In this document: positions 10,131-27,000 of the stretch, piece by piece
Layout of the letters: the number at the start of each line of letters is the position of its first letter
How positions within the stretch are numbered: position 1 is the stretch's first letter
Source: Sarcomyxa edulis
Lineage: Eukaryota; Basidiomycota; Agaricomycetes; Agaricales; Mycenaceae
Length of the DNA stretch: 64,000 nt
Assembly: GCA_009761415.1 (NCBI GenBank)
Contig: QUOL01000013.1
Span: forward strand, 858,501 to 922,500
Direction: 5' to 3'
Program-made: the position numbers and the translations under genes
Notes under the pieces: model-generated
What the model was told of the DNA's origin: nothing
Databases searched by the model: none
Seen by the model: only the letters and a program-made list of their open reading frames with translations

Positions 10131-13100
10131 CTAAGAGGCGGAGAAGGGCATCGGAAGAGATATGCGGTCAAGGTATGGAACAAGGCGACGGACGCCATGA
10201 GGTAATAAATTCGTTTCCATCGTGTTGACCCAGTGTTCTTCAATGACGGGAGTGGGCGGAGAGATCATGTACAGAGCGTAGTTCGGAGTATCGGACAAAT
10301 CGAGTTCTTCAATGCAAAGACAGACTTCGACGAGTCTGGGATTGAAGAATTGTTTGTTCCATATTTCGATTGTTTGAGAGCTGCGTTCGATGTCGTCAGG
10401 GGACCCATTGTTGTAGCTGAATGTTGTATTCTGAGAGAGTGGTGAGTTGGAGAATGATGGATGAAGGACTGAGAGAAAGAGGCTACATACTGAGATGAAG
10501 AGGTCCCAATCATCGAGGTTCACGTCGTGTTCGGTAAGAACGGTGGGTACGCTATTTTGTGTGCCAACCAAGTCAGCTAAATCACTCATTTTCTGAGGTC
10601 CAAACGGTTGGTGTCGGGCGGTCGGATCGACTGGACGTCGAAATGAAGGGACATAACGGTTTATCGAATGCGGCCGTCTACTTTGAACATAGGGATATTC
10701 CTGCTGCGGAGAGCTACTAGGAGGTAGATATGTATAGGCGTCTTCGCGAGGATGTTCGTTAATTGGATGTTGGAACGGAGTATACTGGAATGGCAGTCCA
10801 TAAGAGCGTCCTCCCCCGCCCTCTTTAGCCCACCCTACGACTTTCTGTCTCCAGGCGTTGTCCATGCTTTCACCGTAACGCCCAAATGTATTGGCGATGA
10901 GGAGGAAATAGACTACGCCGAGTGCGAATACGGCTGTGACGGCGATTCGGGGACCGAGAATTGCGTGTGGAGTCAGGAGGATCGGATCAGACACATCCGT
11001 CGTAGAGCCACTGCGCCACACGTATGCGAGAATACAAGTTATGAATAAAATTATTGACCTGATATAGAGACAGTGAGAAATATCGAATTGCGGTGGGATG
11101 ACTGGGAACAAACCAGGCGAGCCATATAGCAGGCATGGCAAGTAAGACCCAAATATTCCACCAGAAGAACGTTTTTGTTTTTTGAGCCTCCTGATAGATA
11201 ATCAATCCAACCGCTAATATATATTGAGAATATAAACCCACTTCAGCCCAACTTGCAGCCTTGTACATTTTCTTCATAGATCCGAACCGAATGATGTAGA
11301 TGCAACCGTACAAAAGACTCATCAAGGCGCATATGAGCGACAGAAGAGCTGCGTATTTCGGCACTGGATCGGTCCCTGCACCATCGATTTGCAACATCGT
11401 TAAGATAGCTCTATTTATGGAACAGGACATCAGTTATGGTATTCGGTATACGAGAAACTAACCGGGCGTCAGGCACTCACGACAGCAACAAAACAGATAC
11501 CACATTCAGAGTCTTCCACTCTCTCATTAGGGAGTCCACGAACGTCTCCCACGACCGTTTGAAATCAATGAGGTTCGGTGACATTGTATAACTCTGTTCA
11601 AACATTGTTTGCATCATCATGGGTGCTGGTCCTTTCTCATTCCCTTTCCACTGATCTGCAGTAGCAATGGCCATCTTTTTGATGTCAGGAAGTATCAACT
11701 CTGCGTCCTCAAATATCCGCGATACGCGGTTGAAGTAGAGAGAAGGTAGGCGCAGAAGGAAGTGCAAGTAGAGTTGACGAGGAGCAGTGTCGATGAAGAA
11801 AGTATAGATAGCTATGAGGAAGATGCCGATTTTCCCTCTGATACTGGAAGAGGAAGCAATTTGGCATGATAGGGGAAGGCATAAGAAGCCGCAATCAAAC
11901 GCTTCCTCGTCTTGAGGAGGAGGAGGAGGGATGAATGGTCCGTCATAGTACACTGGGCCCGGATGAACAACATATGGACTACCTTGTTGATACTGCATCC
12001 CGGGCATGTATTGTGATACTGGTGGTATCGGACTTGCTTGAGAGTAAGTATTATCGAGATAAGGACGGAAGCTCTGGGACTGAAGTGGGCGCAATGAAGC
12101 CTCGAAGGGATTCACAGTGGCATATGACACAGGCGGGACTCTTTCGTCTATTTCCTGCATGCTGGGATAGTATATAGGCTCTTCGCCCTGCGGATGCGGG
12201 GGTGGAATGACCGGAGTGGGTCCTGTTTGATGCTGAGGTATTACGTATACTCCGGGTATGGTAGGTAGAGGATGCCTAGCAGGAGGGTAGTCAACGATAT
12301 GTGTCGGTGATCCAGCGTTCGAGTCGTCTTCATCTGACTGTGATCGTCGACGAGGGCGTCGTGCACGCGGCTCCATGATGTATTCATGATCTTCGGAAGG
12401 AGGTGGTACCACGGTAGGTACCGCCGGTTCGTATGGTAATGTTGGTGGTATCGGAATTGTTTGGGGATGGGTATACCGGGGAGAAGGGCGAAAGTTTTGG
12501 GACAGACGTGAGCGCGGTGAAGCCTCGAAGGGGTTCACAGTGGTATATGCCACAGGCGGAACTCTTTCGTCTATTTCCTGCATGCTGGAATAGTACCAAG
12601 GCTCTTCGTTCTGCGGACGCAGATGTGGGACTGCCAGAGTAGGTCTGGATTGATATTGAGGTCCTACGTATACTCCGGGTATTGTAGGTGGGGAAGGTCT
12701 AGGAGGAGGGGGAACAACGATATGTGCCGACTCCGCACTCGATTCGTCTTGATCTGACTGTGATCGCCGTGTATCAGCATATCGTCTACGAGGGCGTCGT
12801 GCGCGCGTCTCCGTGTTGTCTTCCTCCTCGGGGAGAGGAAGTATTATAGGAGGTACTGCCAATTCCTCTACACGAGGATACGGCCGGATAGAACGTCGGA
12901 AACGCGGAATTGGAGGGTGGTCAACTTGGGGACAATTTGGTATGGCAGGCACTTCCGCTTCGTCTGTGCTACTATTAGTGTCGCATATTCTTCTTTGAAG
13001 ATGGATACCCACTCCGTATAGTTATCCTGTTGACTTCGTCTTTTAACTCGTCGAGGCGTGCCACAACACTCTGATATTCTGCTCTGCGGTCAGCAGAATC

Positions 13101-14317
13101 GCGTTCTAGCCACTCATTGAGACCCCGGAGGTACTGTAGAAGCTCCCGTTGTTGGTCTTGGTTTGTCTGGTCTAAATCAGATACCATTGAACTCGATCAG
13201 TGTGGTGGGACGTACATGGAGAAGTTGTTCACTGGAGACGTCCGTCTGGTGCTGATGTTCGTAAGAAAGAACACAATGACAACAAAATGCCGAGGACCTA
13301 CATAAGGCCGTGAGGCGGGCAGGGCTATCTGCTCTGCGCTGGGAAGAACGTGTCCGTAACTTGCCTCTGGCTCTACATTGTAGCCAGTGTAATGAGAAAG
13401 TGGAGGGATCGTGGGGAGCGGGTTACTCATTGTATCGCGTTCGTTGTTGGGTCGAGCTGTGGGCTGAATGGGAGGGAGCACAGTAGGGATGACTGAAATG
13501 TTGTGGTCACTCTCCTCGTAGAAACTTGAAACACGAGACTTATGAGCCTGGATTTCGATACTAGGAGAAGTACGGCTGAACGACTCGGTCACGGTGTCGA
13601 CTCTTGGGCATTCATAATCAGTGACTCCATTACCACTCCGAGCAAGTGGGACGTCAGCGTTTGTCGTGACAGTGGGAAGCAGGGCCTCAATGTGTGTGCC
13701 AAGTTGGTCGATGGGAGCACCAACATGAGTCCTGGAGCGTGCTTCATGTTCGAGCCTTTCGGGCAGATCACCTAAATTTTCAGGATAATGCATCACGTCT
13801 TGTTGAGCGGTCACTTGAGTAGGTCCCATTTGCAGAACCTCAATTCTGTTGGCTCCAGGATTAGATTCTACAGAGTTGTCAACGCGTCCAGGTGGATGAG
13901 TAGCTCCTACATAAATATATGTCAGTCGTGTGGAGTCGAAGGAAACGTCGTGGACCAGGAACAAAATTTTGTAGTCTGCTCTCTGATAAATCGCAGACGG
14001 AGAAGTATCCAACAATTTCCCCTGCAGTCCGCTTCGCCAGTAAGTTAAGTACTAAACTGGAGACCGGACTTCTTTCCACTATTCACCCCAGTAGCAAGAC
14101 GTCATAGACGCTCATGCACTCATGGACGGCGTCGAGGACTAGTATCTCACAAATCCATCATTTGACGACCTGGCACCGCATTGATGATAATGGCATGATC
14201 AAAACCGATGCCTCGCTCACCTGGAATGAATGACAACACTGGGCCTTGAAGCTCAGCTTCTGGGCTTCCTCGACGGTTTTCTGGTGACTCGGACAGAATG
14301 CCACTAGGTGAAGACAT
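10131..14317 (-). CDS. Proline-rich, coiled-coil, multi-pass membrane protein of unknown function (copy A)
   Basis: Exon 1 encodes MSSPSGILSESPENRRGSPE and splices in phase 1 to GATHPPGRVDNSVESNPGA. Further on come charged coiled-coil repeats (LRGLNEWLERDSADRRAEYQ, VARLDELKDEVNRI), then a long Pro/Arg/Ser-rich region, then a membrane domain (IASSSSIRGKIGIFLIAIYT; ILTMLQIDGAGTDPVPKYAA; SLICALMSLLYGCIYIIRFG; WWNIWVLLAMPAIWLAWFV; ILGPRIAVTAVFALGVVYFL) and a cytosolic tail (EVCLCIEELD). I know this layout only as a family common in Agaricomycetes with no assigned function. A paralogue lies at 58.2-62.1 kb on the same strand. Compared with it, copy A has a net 5-base loss just before the C-terminus, which shifts frame into an early stop (PMPFSAS*); the old C-terminal codons (LESSRVHF) remain readable in another frame downstream. 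Confidence 0.75.
11940..12830 (-). repeat. Two tandem ~423-bp coding repeats in the proline-rich region of copy A
   Basis: The segment with MQEIDERVPPV, TVNPFEAS, RRPRRR.QSD, IPGVYV and PQ occurs twice in a row (EASLRP.. and EASPRS.. centred near 12.1 and 12.5 kb), spaced about 423 bp, that is 141 residues. The paralogue at 58.2-62.1 kb has one unit only, so either copy A gained a unit or copy B lost one. Confidence 0.7.
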
Positions 14318-15833
14318 GATAGCACTCTTCGTCGTCGATGTGTCGTAAATCTTTCGAAAAAAATATGGATCGAGCGCTTCATGTTATCGATGACACTGCC
14401 TTGAACTCTCTGACAAGACCGTGCCTGCAAGTTAGCGCTAGAGAATCCATACTAGTCGGAGATGCGAGAGAGCCCTAGAGAGCCTCGATACGATTGAGAT
14501 TGTAGAAGACTGTCTCCAGCGCGTGACCGACACCACCGACGCGTTGACTAGAATTACACTGACAACATCTCTGAGATCCACTCTCGAGCTCTCAAATTCC
14601 CCAACCTATACGATTATATAGAATCTACGCTCGGGTACTAGCCCTATGTATCACGACCCGCGTCATAGCGATTGCATTGCATTAGGACATAAAGAATATG
14701 AGGAGTGCATAGTAGAAGAAAGGGTAAAGCAAAAAATCGTACAAGTAAGTAAGCGAGTAAAATGGATCCCTAATTAATATGTAAGACTGTGGGATGTGGA
14801 ATGTGGGATGTGAGAGGGGAGGTGGGGATTGGGGGGAGATGAGATGAGGATGGCGATGTGTGTGGAAGCTGAATATTGAATTGGAACCAAAGAAATAGAA
14901 AGAAATTGGCGTTTGTAAGAAAGAAAGAAAAAACGAGCGTGTGTGTGGAACGAGTTGTCGAGAATAGATGAATGGAATAGTGTAAGATTTGATCAATAAT
15001 ATGCAGCGATACCAGCGGGAGAAGAGGAATTGAGGACAGCTTATAGTTGTGCGCGACGATGATGATGATGAGAGAGAAGAGCGACAGAGAGAGAGAGAGA
15101 GAAGTATGCAGGAGAACAGAGAAAACGACAACACGGAGAACGACAATTAAAGATGGAAACGAAAGGGGAAAGGGGTGGGACGGATAGACATATAATCAGT
15201 AAGAATGGAAGAAAGGTGGTCGGAGGAGGAGGAGAACGAGGAGGAAAGAAGAATAGAAGAAACGGTACTATAAAACGACTGGGCGAGATGAATTAAATAT
15301 AATCTTCGCAAGTCCTTTCACCTCGCAGAAGTAAGTATATACGAGATGCTATACTCGCCATCTAAGATGTCAAAAAAAGCACGATTTTTTTCTCTTTTTA
15401 CGTTCGGTTTCGTTTTCGCCAAAGGGTTGACAGTTGTGAGCCGACAAAAGGTGATACAACAGTGCGCCACGATAAGGGGGGACACCATTCCCACAGACGG
15501 AGAGCAACAAAACAACCTATGGGAGATGAAACGAATGGGCGTTGAGATGAAATGAGTGTCTTAGTCTAGTCAAATGTTGAGATGAGATGATAAAGAGAGG
15601 GAGAGAGAGAGAGAAACATTCCAAAGTGGATAGATATAAATAACGAATTGACATGGATGGAACGGAACGCACCCTGATTCTTTCTTCTTCCATCCTTCCA
15701 TCCTTCCAACTTCCAACTCCAACCCGACTTCCACACCTCCCTGTCGATCCAACACCAGTACTTGCCAAGTGACCCAGATGTCTGAAACAGTCCTCCCAAC
15801 AGCAGAAGAACCTCCATCGACACTGACATCAGA
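14318..15833. other. Intergenic region with purine-rich low complexity
   Basis: From about 14.68 to 15.30 kb the + strand is strongly purine-rich, with a (GA)n run near 15085-15101 and GAA/GGA tracts; open frames on the complement here are Ser/Leu-rich artefacts of that bias. No gene recognised. The left end should contain the promoter of the membrane protein gene and the right end the 3' UTR of spg1. Confidence 0.5.
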
Positions 15834-16937
15834 TCAAACATCCACATAGATCAACACCGGTTCCCCAACACCCTCAATTTCCGGTATGACGCATTTCAGA
15901 TCGAATGCTTTGGCGAGCACGATTTTGAAGATCTTTTGGACGTTTATAGATGCGGAGGTCGAGCAGAATATCAGGGAGGCGTGCATGGCGCGTGCGAATC
16001 GTTTAGCCTGGGTAACATGGGTTGAATTGGGAGGGGGAGTAGTAGGATGATGAGGGGTAGAAAAAAGAGTTGGGATGGAATATATCAATGTAGCAGGTAT
16101 GGGAATTCTCACCTGCTTCGTGATCTCCTCTTGCTCGTCTCGTGGAAATGTGGCGAATGTGTCGAATTTCGTGCCGATTAGAAATGGGATTGCGGTCTGG
16201 GGATGTTAGATGTTTGGTTAGTATGGAATATAGACGTGGATGGGAGAGACATATGGATTGTTGGGAGGCTCGTGGATGCGTATACAACCCGCACGCGCCA
16301 ACAACTGTCCATTGGTCGCATGTCGATACTCCTACAAGACGCACACAAAGAGAACCAAAACACCTTACCCACCTTGTTGAACCCTCTAGCCTGCCGATAC
16401 CACTCCTTGACTGAGTTCAGCGTCGATTTCCGAGACAGGTCGAACATGAACAGGATAGCAACCGCGTCGTTGCATACTAGGGGTAGCATGTTGACGAATT
16501 CTCGTTGTCCACCAAGATCCCATATCGAGAACGTGATGGTCGTTCGTCGGACGGAGATGGTTTTTTCCATGAAATTGACGCCTGTGCGGGTTTGGAGGTG
16601 GGATCAGTATGCCGTGACGGCAAGGCAGGGCAGAGCATGGAGAGCGGGTGTGGTGGGCGCACCGAGAGTCTGGATGTAATCCTCATCAAAGCTCCCCTCG
16701 ACGTACTTGACCATCAGACTTGTCTTGCCTATCTGCGAGTCCCCGACCATCCCCACTTTGATTACCACGCTACAAGCAGATCGCGTTAACGTGCATGTGC
16801 GATCACCGTGCATGATAGCTTTGGTCTTACCTGTTCTTTTCATCGTTGTTTTCGAGCAGCGGATGTGGATTCTGACCACTAGGGCCGGCGGTCGAACTTG
16901 GCGCTGTTGAAGTTGATGATGATGCGGATGTTGACAT
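15834..16937 (-). CDS. spg1: Septation GTPase Spg1/Tem1
   Basis: Ras-superfamily GTPase that starts the septation initiation / mitotic exit network. A short Ser/Thr-rich N-terminus ([20 protein letters not shown]) is followed by [20 protein letters not shown] (P-loop GDSQIGKTS), [43 protein letters not shown] (switch II, DxGG), [16 protein letters not shown] (G4 with TKxD instead of NKxD, normal for this family), [17 protein letters not shown] (G5 region) and [16 protein letters not shown] at the C-terminus. No CAAX box, as in other Spg1 proteins. About five exons; the intron after NDEKN joins to VVIKVG and the last one precedes AKRFARAM. The family has near-invariant motifs, so the assignment is firm. 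Confidence 0.93.
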
Positions 16938-18594
16938 AATTTGGGAGATAGGGCCAAAATTTGGACGAGATGGGCTCGTGCGCTTGAAGTCGAGCCTGGA
17001 AAGCGATATATCGGGGATGTTTTGAAGATGAAGGAAGGAGAGAAGAAGGGGGAGAATGGAAAAAAAGAAGGACGCGTTCGAATGTTAATCGCGCTGGATT
17101 GATGAGATGTTCCACCAGTGAAAAACAGAAATTATCAGCTACGGCTGTACGAGAGAGAGAGGTGGATTATCGTCGTCGTCGTACAGCAAAACCAACCACG
17201 TAGAAGAAGAACAATGAGAATTAGACGATGATCGTCACCAGCAGATGAGAATCCTCGCTTGACGGCTGAGCGCTGGACGCTTCACAGACTTTCACAACTC
17301 GCATTGACCCTAACGACGACTCAAACGAAAGCATATCTACATGTACAATATGCAGTAAGAACACTAGCAGTCCCCCAAGCTGAAGATAGACATTATAATT
17401 CAATTCTCCAAGTCTCAAGCCAGTACTCAGACGACGTCGGCATCGCCTTCAAGGTACAAGTGCACCTTCGCTTCTGGTCATCTTTGGAGACAAATCAAGT
17501 GCTCGTCATTGCTGTTTGGGTAGAGACGTCCTCAGGTGGAGTTTCTGCCAGTGTTTCAGGGGTGCAAATGGAGTTTCGTGTTTCGAAAAGCAAGACACAT
17601 TATGCCGATCGACCCAAGTTTTCGGGGTGCAAAAGTTTTGGTTCAAAATTGTCCTAGTTCTGCGCTGGTTTACTTGCTGACTGCACCGTCGGTCGCCGTA
17701 CGCGTCGGTGAGATGGATACTTTGAAGTAGACAAGAAGTGGATTGTATCCGTGCAGATTGAGTCCATGGAAGCAACGTGGAAGCAACGTGAGCTTGAACC
17801 TAAAAGAGGCACCGGATTCGGCACGATGCACCGATTAGGCAACAGGCTCTGGTACAAACAGGTTCACGTGGTTGTCTCGTGCCAATCTTTCTCTTCTCCG
17901 ATCCTTCGTCGTCGACGCGCTGCTCAAAACTTTGAGTTACAGTCTAAGTCACACGACGACGTCCAATCTCACCAGAGCTATTTCAATCACAGTACTTGCA
18001 CCTTTTATCGTAGCCTCACATTTAGATCGCTTCAAACTTGGAACTGCGAAAGCACACCAACTATCGGTTCCGCGAGAGTGCGGAGATACTCATCGAAGCT
18101 ATTTATGAATGTGGGGTATGTAGCCTGTATTTATATACGCGTCAATGCGCGGTCGTTTTATTGGCTCAACCATTCCAGCAGGTTCAATTCGATAGGATAT
18201 AGATCGGTCCAATCTCGGTCTACCTACGCCCAAGGTCCCTAGCCACGTCAATCATGATCCGGCACCATCATCCTAACCCAATACTCACCATCCTCTCCAC
18301 TCCGTTGTATCTTCGGTCTTTTTCTCTTGCTTTTCTCCTTGGGTCATGAGCACGTCTGGACATCCGATTTCTTGCCGGAAACACCATCACCCTCAGCTCT
18401 TGCACCACTCTGAACATTTCTTGTGGTCACACCGTAAATTCTTATCACCATGCAGATACGAACATATTGCTCTTGCTTGGCCGGGCTTTTCTCGCTCCTA
18501 AAGGTCATTCGCATGTATCCCGGATTATTTAAGCGCAAAGACATGAAGAGCGACTGCAGCTCTTGTCTCCTCGCCCTCCACAGCTCTTGGTGCG
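16938..18594. other. Intergenic region between divergent spg1 and cdh
   Basis: Shared upstream region of spg1 (-) and the cellobiose dehydrogenase gene (+). Open frames at 17259-17657 and 17751-18242 have no family resemblance and no splice logic. A CT-rich stretch with short duplicated words lies around 18290-18450. I cannot call a TATA box with confidence. Confidence 0.45.
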
Positions 18595-22352
<3,758 letters not shown>

Positions 22353-22629
22353 TAGAGTATCTATCGTGAAGCATAGCTATAAGTAGCATGCATGCATAGT
22401 AAAAGTACTTCGGTTTCTGGAATGTTAGTGTAATTGTATGAATTGAGCTGGTAGCTCGAAGTGCTCGGACTTCGCCGCAGTGGCACAACTTTCTTTCTAC
22501 CGTCACTGTGATTTCCAGCAGTGCATGTTCACTGCGCACCACTACCTGCAGGTCGATATATAGCACTACCAGCCAGAGTTCCAGCAACTATATCTATCCC
22601 GGATCATATTTTGGGGTACTAAGACCATA

Positions 22630-23749
22630 ATGTCGACCGCGACGTCTCTAGCAAAACTATCATCTCTATCCACACAAACACTTTCCCTCCTTCTCGAACG
22701 ACAACGTCTTCAGACTCTTCCTTCGTTTTCTTCACCGCCTACTTCCACTTCTAATCTGTCATCACCCACACCACCTCCCACACAATCCCAATTACACCTC
22801 CCACAAATCACACGGAACCTGCTCCAACTGCGGTCTGGGATCATCGAGCTTCAGAATCAGGACACGAAAGCAGGACAGGATAATGTCAACGCTACGCTTT
22901 TAGGTCTGAGCAATCAGTATGAGCGTATGCGGACGATGCTAGGGGACGATTGTTCCAATGAGTTGGAGAGGTACGTGTACTGTGCTTATCATTCTACTAT
23001 GATGTCCCCTCGCTGCTCTCAAAGAATGGAGGGTAGAGGGCTATGATTAAACGAGGGCCCTTTCTGACTTGCTCTCGTCCCGTCACCGTCTAGCCTACAG
23101 CCCCCATTACCTCCACCGCCACCACCACCACCCAAAGATACACGATCTGAACACCATGATGACCCTATATACCCACCGTACACGGACGACCCGGACCTAG
23201 AGGCTCAGGATTCAGGAACGATGCTGCAAACTCAAAGACAGCTGATGGATGGTCAGTGTCCATGGTGCTATGTGTCAATGCTCAGTTCACAGCTTCACAA
23301 CTTCATTTCTTCATTCTCTCCTCTTTTTCCTCGTTTAACCATGCATGTACTTGCTCGCTGACTCTACCATCTCACTCTCTCACTCTACCAGAACAAGACA
23401 CCCACCTAGATCTCCTCTCGCATTCTATTAACCGTCAGCATCACATCTCGTTACAGATCAACGACGAGCTGGACGTGCACACGGGCCTTTTAGAGGAACT
23501 CGATACGGATTTAGATCGCACCGGGAGTAGGCTTGCGGGAGCGAGGAGGGGACTAGACAGGGTCGCGAGAGGAGCGAAGGAAAATGGTGAGATTTTGTTA
23601 CGCGGGGTATACATATACCCTGTGTTCGTATCCATTGGATCATAGACATACATACTGATGCATACGACGACTCTGGTGTAGGTTCGACGGTAACAATTGG
23701 GGTCCTTATTCTGGTCCTGCTCATTTTGATTATTGTTTTCAAAACATGA
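22630..23749 (+). CDS. SYN8: Tail-anchored SNARE, Syn8 / syntaxin-8-like
   Basis: Endosomal SNARE for membrane fusion. The N-terminal part is helical (ITRNLLQLRSGIIELQNQDT, LLGLSNQYERMRTMLGDD), then a short proline run and acidic linker. The Qc-type SNARE motif reads LMDEQDTHLDLLSHSINRQH followed by ISLQINDELDVHTGLLEELD, and the protein ends in one C-terminal membrane anchor (VTIGVLILVLLILIIVFKT). Four exons; introns after ELE (22972-23093, phase 2), after QLMD (phase 1) and after KEN (phase 1) all restore frame. It lies 278 bp beyond cdh and 306 bp before the ATG13-kinase chimera on the same strand. Confidence 0.82.
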
Positions 23750-24055
23750 CCGTGATGATCAAACATTAGTACGAACGTTTCCTTCAAATCTGTGTCTTAC
23801 ACTAACAATATCGCTATTCTTATCCTCTAGTACCAGCACTTCCATTTCACCAGGCATCCATTCGATTAGGTTGTGTCTATGCATGTGTATCTATATATCA
23901 TTAACAACGCCGCCTTCTACTCCTTCCCATCAAGCCACGATTTTTCCACGTTGCGTACGCGCTGATCGACACCGCCCTGTATATATATATATCTCGTATG
24001 TGGGTTCGAAGACGCATCAACAGCTCTGTTCCGACCTCCATACGACCCGAGAGCA

Positions 24056-27000
24056 ATGTCCATCTTGACTGAGACAGAGAGGGTTGACCGCATAGTTTTC
24101 CATCTCTGCACCAAATTGTGTTCTGTCGTTAACCAAGCCAGAGCCACTCCAGAGCCCGAGGCTCAGCCCAAGATTGATCAGTGGGTGAGCATCTATGCCG
24201 GGCGTTCAAGAGAATTCAACGGATACTCAAATTTATTTTCTAGTTCAAGCTTGACACTCCCGTTTCTGAAGTTCTCAAAAAACCTGTACGCAATAAATAT
24301 CGTTCTATATCCAAGTATCCTGCTCCACCTCCTCTCGAAATTCAAGTCCTATTATCGATACCCGAGTTGACAAACAACCAGGTCCTTGTATACCTCGCGC
24401 CAGATTCATCTCGTGTTCTTCTAGAACCTTCCCCAAACCATATCTTGCTTGAGAGTTGGGTCCTTTCCTTCACCCCTCGTTATCCTGAAAGTTCGGACGG
24501 CGTCGAGGTCGCTTCTTCAACCCTGTACAAGCATGGTATGCTTTTGTTCAGAAGCCTGTTCAGCCTCTTGCGAATATTGCCGGCCTGGAAGCTTTGCACG
24601 CGCTTTCGTAGGCGTACCAGCGTTGCGACGAATAAGAACTTCAGTCTTCAATTGAGAATCCGGGGTTCCAAAACTACCGACGATATATTGTCTTTCGGTA
24701 AGAGGTGTCTATCTGGTATCCTGATGGTGCAATACCTAAATAACACGCACCCAGATACTCCTCCATCCACTGATTTGCCACCATTTTCAAGTCAAATTCA
24801 CGACTTTCCTTCCATCTCTTACCCAACGGGTATACTCTCGCTTTCAGTGACCTACTCGACCTCTCCTAATTTTCAATTGGACGAGCGGGATTTTCTTTTG
24901 TCTTCTCGATTCCTACCTCTGGATGGAGCTGTCGATTTTGTGCCTACATTGACACGGGGACGGATCTCGGACTTGCTGCCAATACCTATTCCTCGACCAA
25001 AGACCACTGATCCAGACAATCCTTTGGCCTCAAAACTTGAGAACACCTTGGTATGTGGTCCCTTTCAATGAGCTTGACCTAAATCTGACGATGACGACGG
25101 CTCCTTTGATTCAAGGCTCATGCTCACGTAGGCAATGAGAACAGCTCCTGTAATATGACCCCCATCGAAAATCATAATGGCAATTCAAAATCGTTGATGG
25201 AAGATCGCACCAATAGTATAGATCAATTCGAGGCCAACGTGGATCCGATGGATCTGCTTGAAGCTTTGTCAAATTCGCGAATTGATATCTCACCTTGGAA
25301 ATCTCCTGAAGCGTGGCTGAAGAGTCATCGTGACGAACTTTTTCATCTTGTGTACGGTGCCATTCTGGATACAGGAGACAGACAGATCTGCGAGATCTTC
25401 CTCATGGCCGGCACTGTATATCAGGTGAGCCGAAGTCAGCTTTGTCCATTGTTCGACACACTTATTCGTCATCATTTCTGCGTAGCGTTCTGCCATATAT
25501 ACTTACTGGCGATTGAAAACACGGGTAGAGGATCCAGGGTAAGCTTGTACATTCATCTTCCGGAGGGAGGACCACTATCTGAACGCCTTATACGTCAAGT
25601 CATCTCATAAACTTCAGGAGGAAACTCGAGACTTGGAGTATCCGAGAGAACTCAATCATGAACAGCCTTTTAGATTACCGACTTATGGGTGATGAGCTCA
25701 GAGGCTTTCTGCGACCCAAGGGTCTTGCGGAGGTACCGTCATTGAATTTGATTGTTTGCGCCTGACGGAAAATTGATGCTTATTTCAGGAAGCTTCTTCC
25801 ACATGGTCTTGTGAAGACGACCCGATTTTCAAGCACGTGTTGGAGTTGGACATAATCTCTATGTGTGTGCAATTGCGTTGCATCTTATTCGCTTCTAAGA
25901 CGCATCGAGAGTTCCTTGCCTGGAGAGGGACCGAAGCTCAAACACTGTTGAATCTTGTCCAATTGGCATGTACATTCACCCAATTTTTCCAGAGAAGTAG
26001 ACTCATTGTTTAGTGACCTGCCAGATTTTGGACTTTCCTCCTTTAGACAAGTCATTCAGAGGCCCATTTGTACATGCCCTTCTTACACTGTCTCGCAAGT
26101 CTGGACTCTATCCGGAATGTCTCGTTCTGCGAGATATTCACAGAATTGGCGAAGATCCAGTAGCCGCCGGCAGATACGGTGAAGTATGGAGAGGAAGAAG
26201 TGGAGACCAACAGGTTGCTATCAAAGTGCTGCGCCTATACGAGAGGACAGATATACAAAAGCATCTAAAGGTCTTCCGTAGCCTCCCCTTTGTCTCTGCG
26301 TGGAATGCTGAATCACTACATAGGCTTTTTCTCGCGAAGCCATACTCTGGAAACAAATGGATCACGTCAATATCCTATGCTTGCACGGCATCTATCATCT
26401 CAACGAAAACCGCTTGCGAGTTTGTCTAGTCTCCCCCTGGATGGCGAACGGTAACATCAGACAATATCTGCACAACAACCCGCTCGTCGATCGGCTTCCT
26501 CTGGTCAGTGTTTTGGTTTGAGACCACCCAGAAGTTTTGACTGATATCATTGTGACCAGATCTCAGATGTTGCTGTAGGACTCGAATATTTACACGCCAA
26601 TAAAATTGTTCATGGTGATCTGAAAGGGGTGAGTGGCATGTCTATCGATATCATGTAACTTAAGTTCATGCTCCTGTAATAGATGAACATTCTTGTCAAC
26701 CCTTCGCACAGAGCTTGCTTAGCAGACTTCGGACTCTCTAGCGCTTCAGATTCCCAAGCCTTGAAGATATCTTCAGTATCCACCACGCCTGCAGGAGGAA
26801 CTCTGCGGTGGCAAGCCCCTGAACTATTTGATGACACTCAGAAACGTGCAACGTTTCAGACTGACATATACGCTTATGGATGTGTGTGCTATGAGGTATG
26901 AACTGAACTTTCTTGTGGAAGCGTATAGAAACTGATCAGGAGCATCGAGATCTTCGCCGACAACATCCCTTTTCACGAGATAGCGAATGACTATGCCGTC

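Noticed and set aside
14682..15146. 154-codon Ser/Leu-rich frame (-) as a membrane protein
   Set aside because: It is the complement of a purine-rich low-complexity stretch; the apparent hydrophobicity comes from TCT/CTC codon runs.
24056..25071. ATG13-like segment as a plain pseudogene of ATG13
   Set aside because: All exons are open, splice sites are intact, and the frame continues in phase into the following exons.
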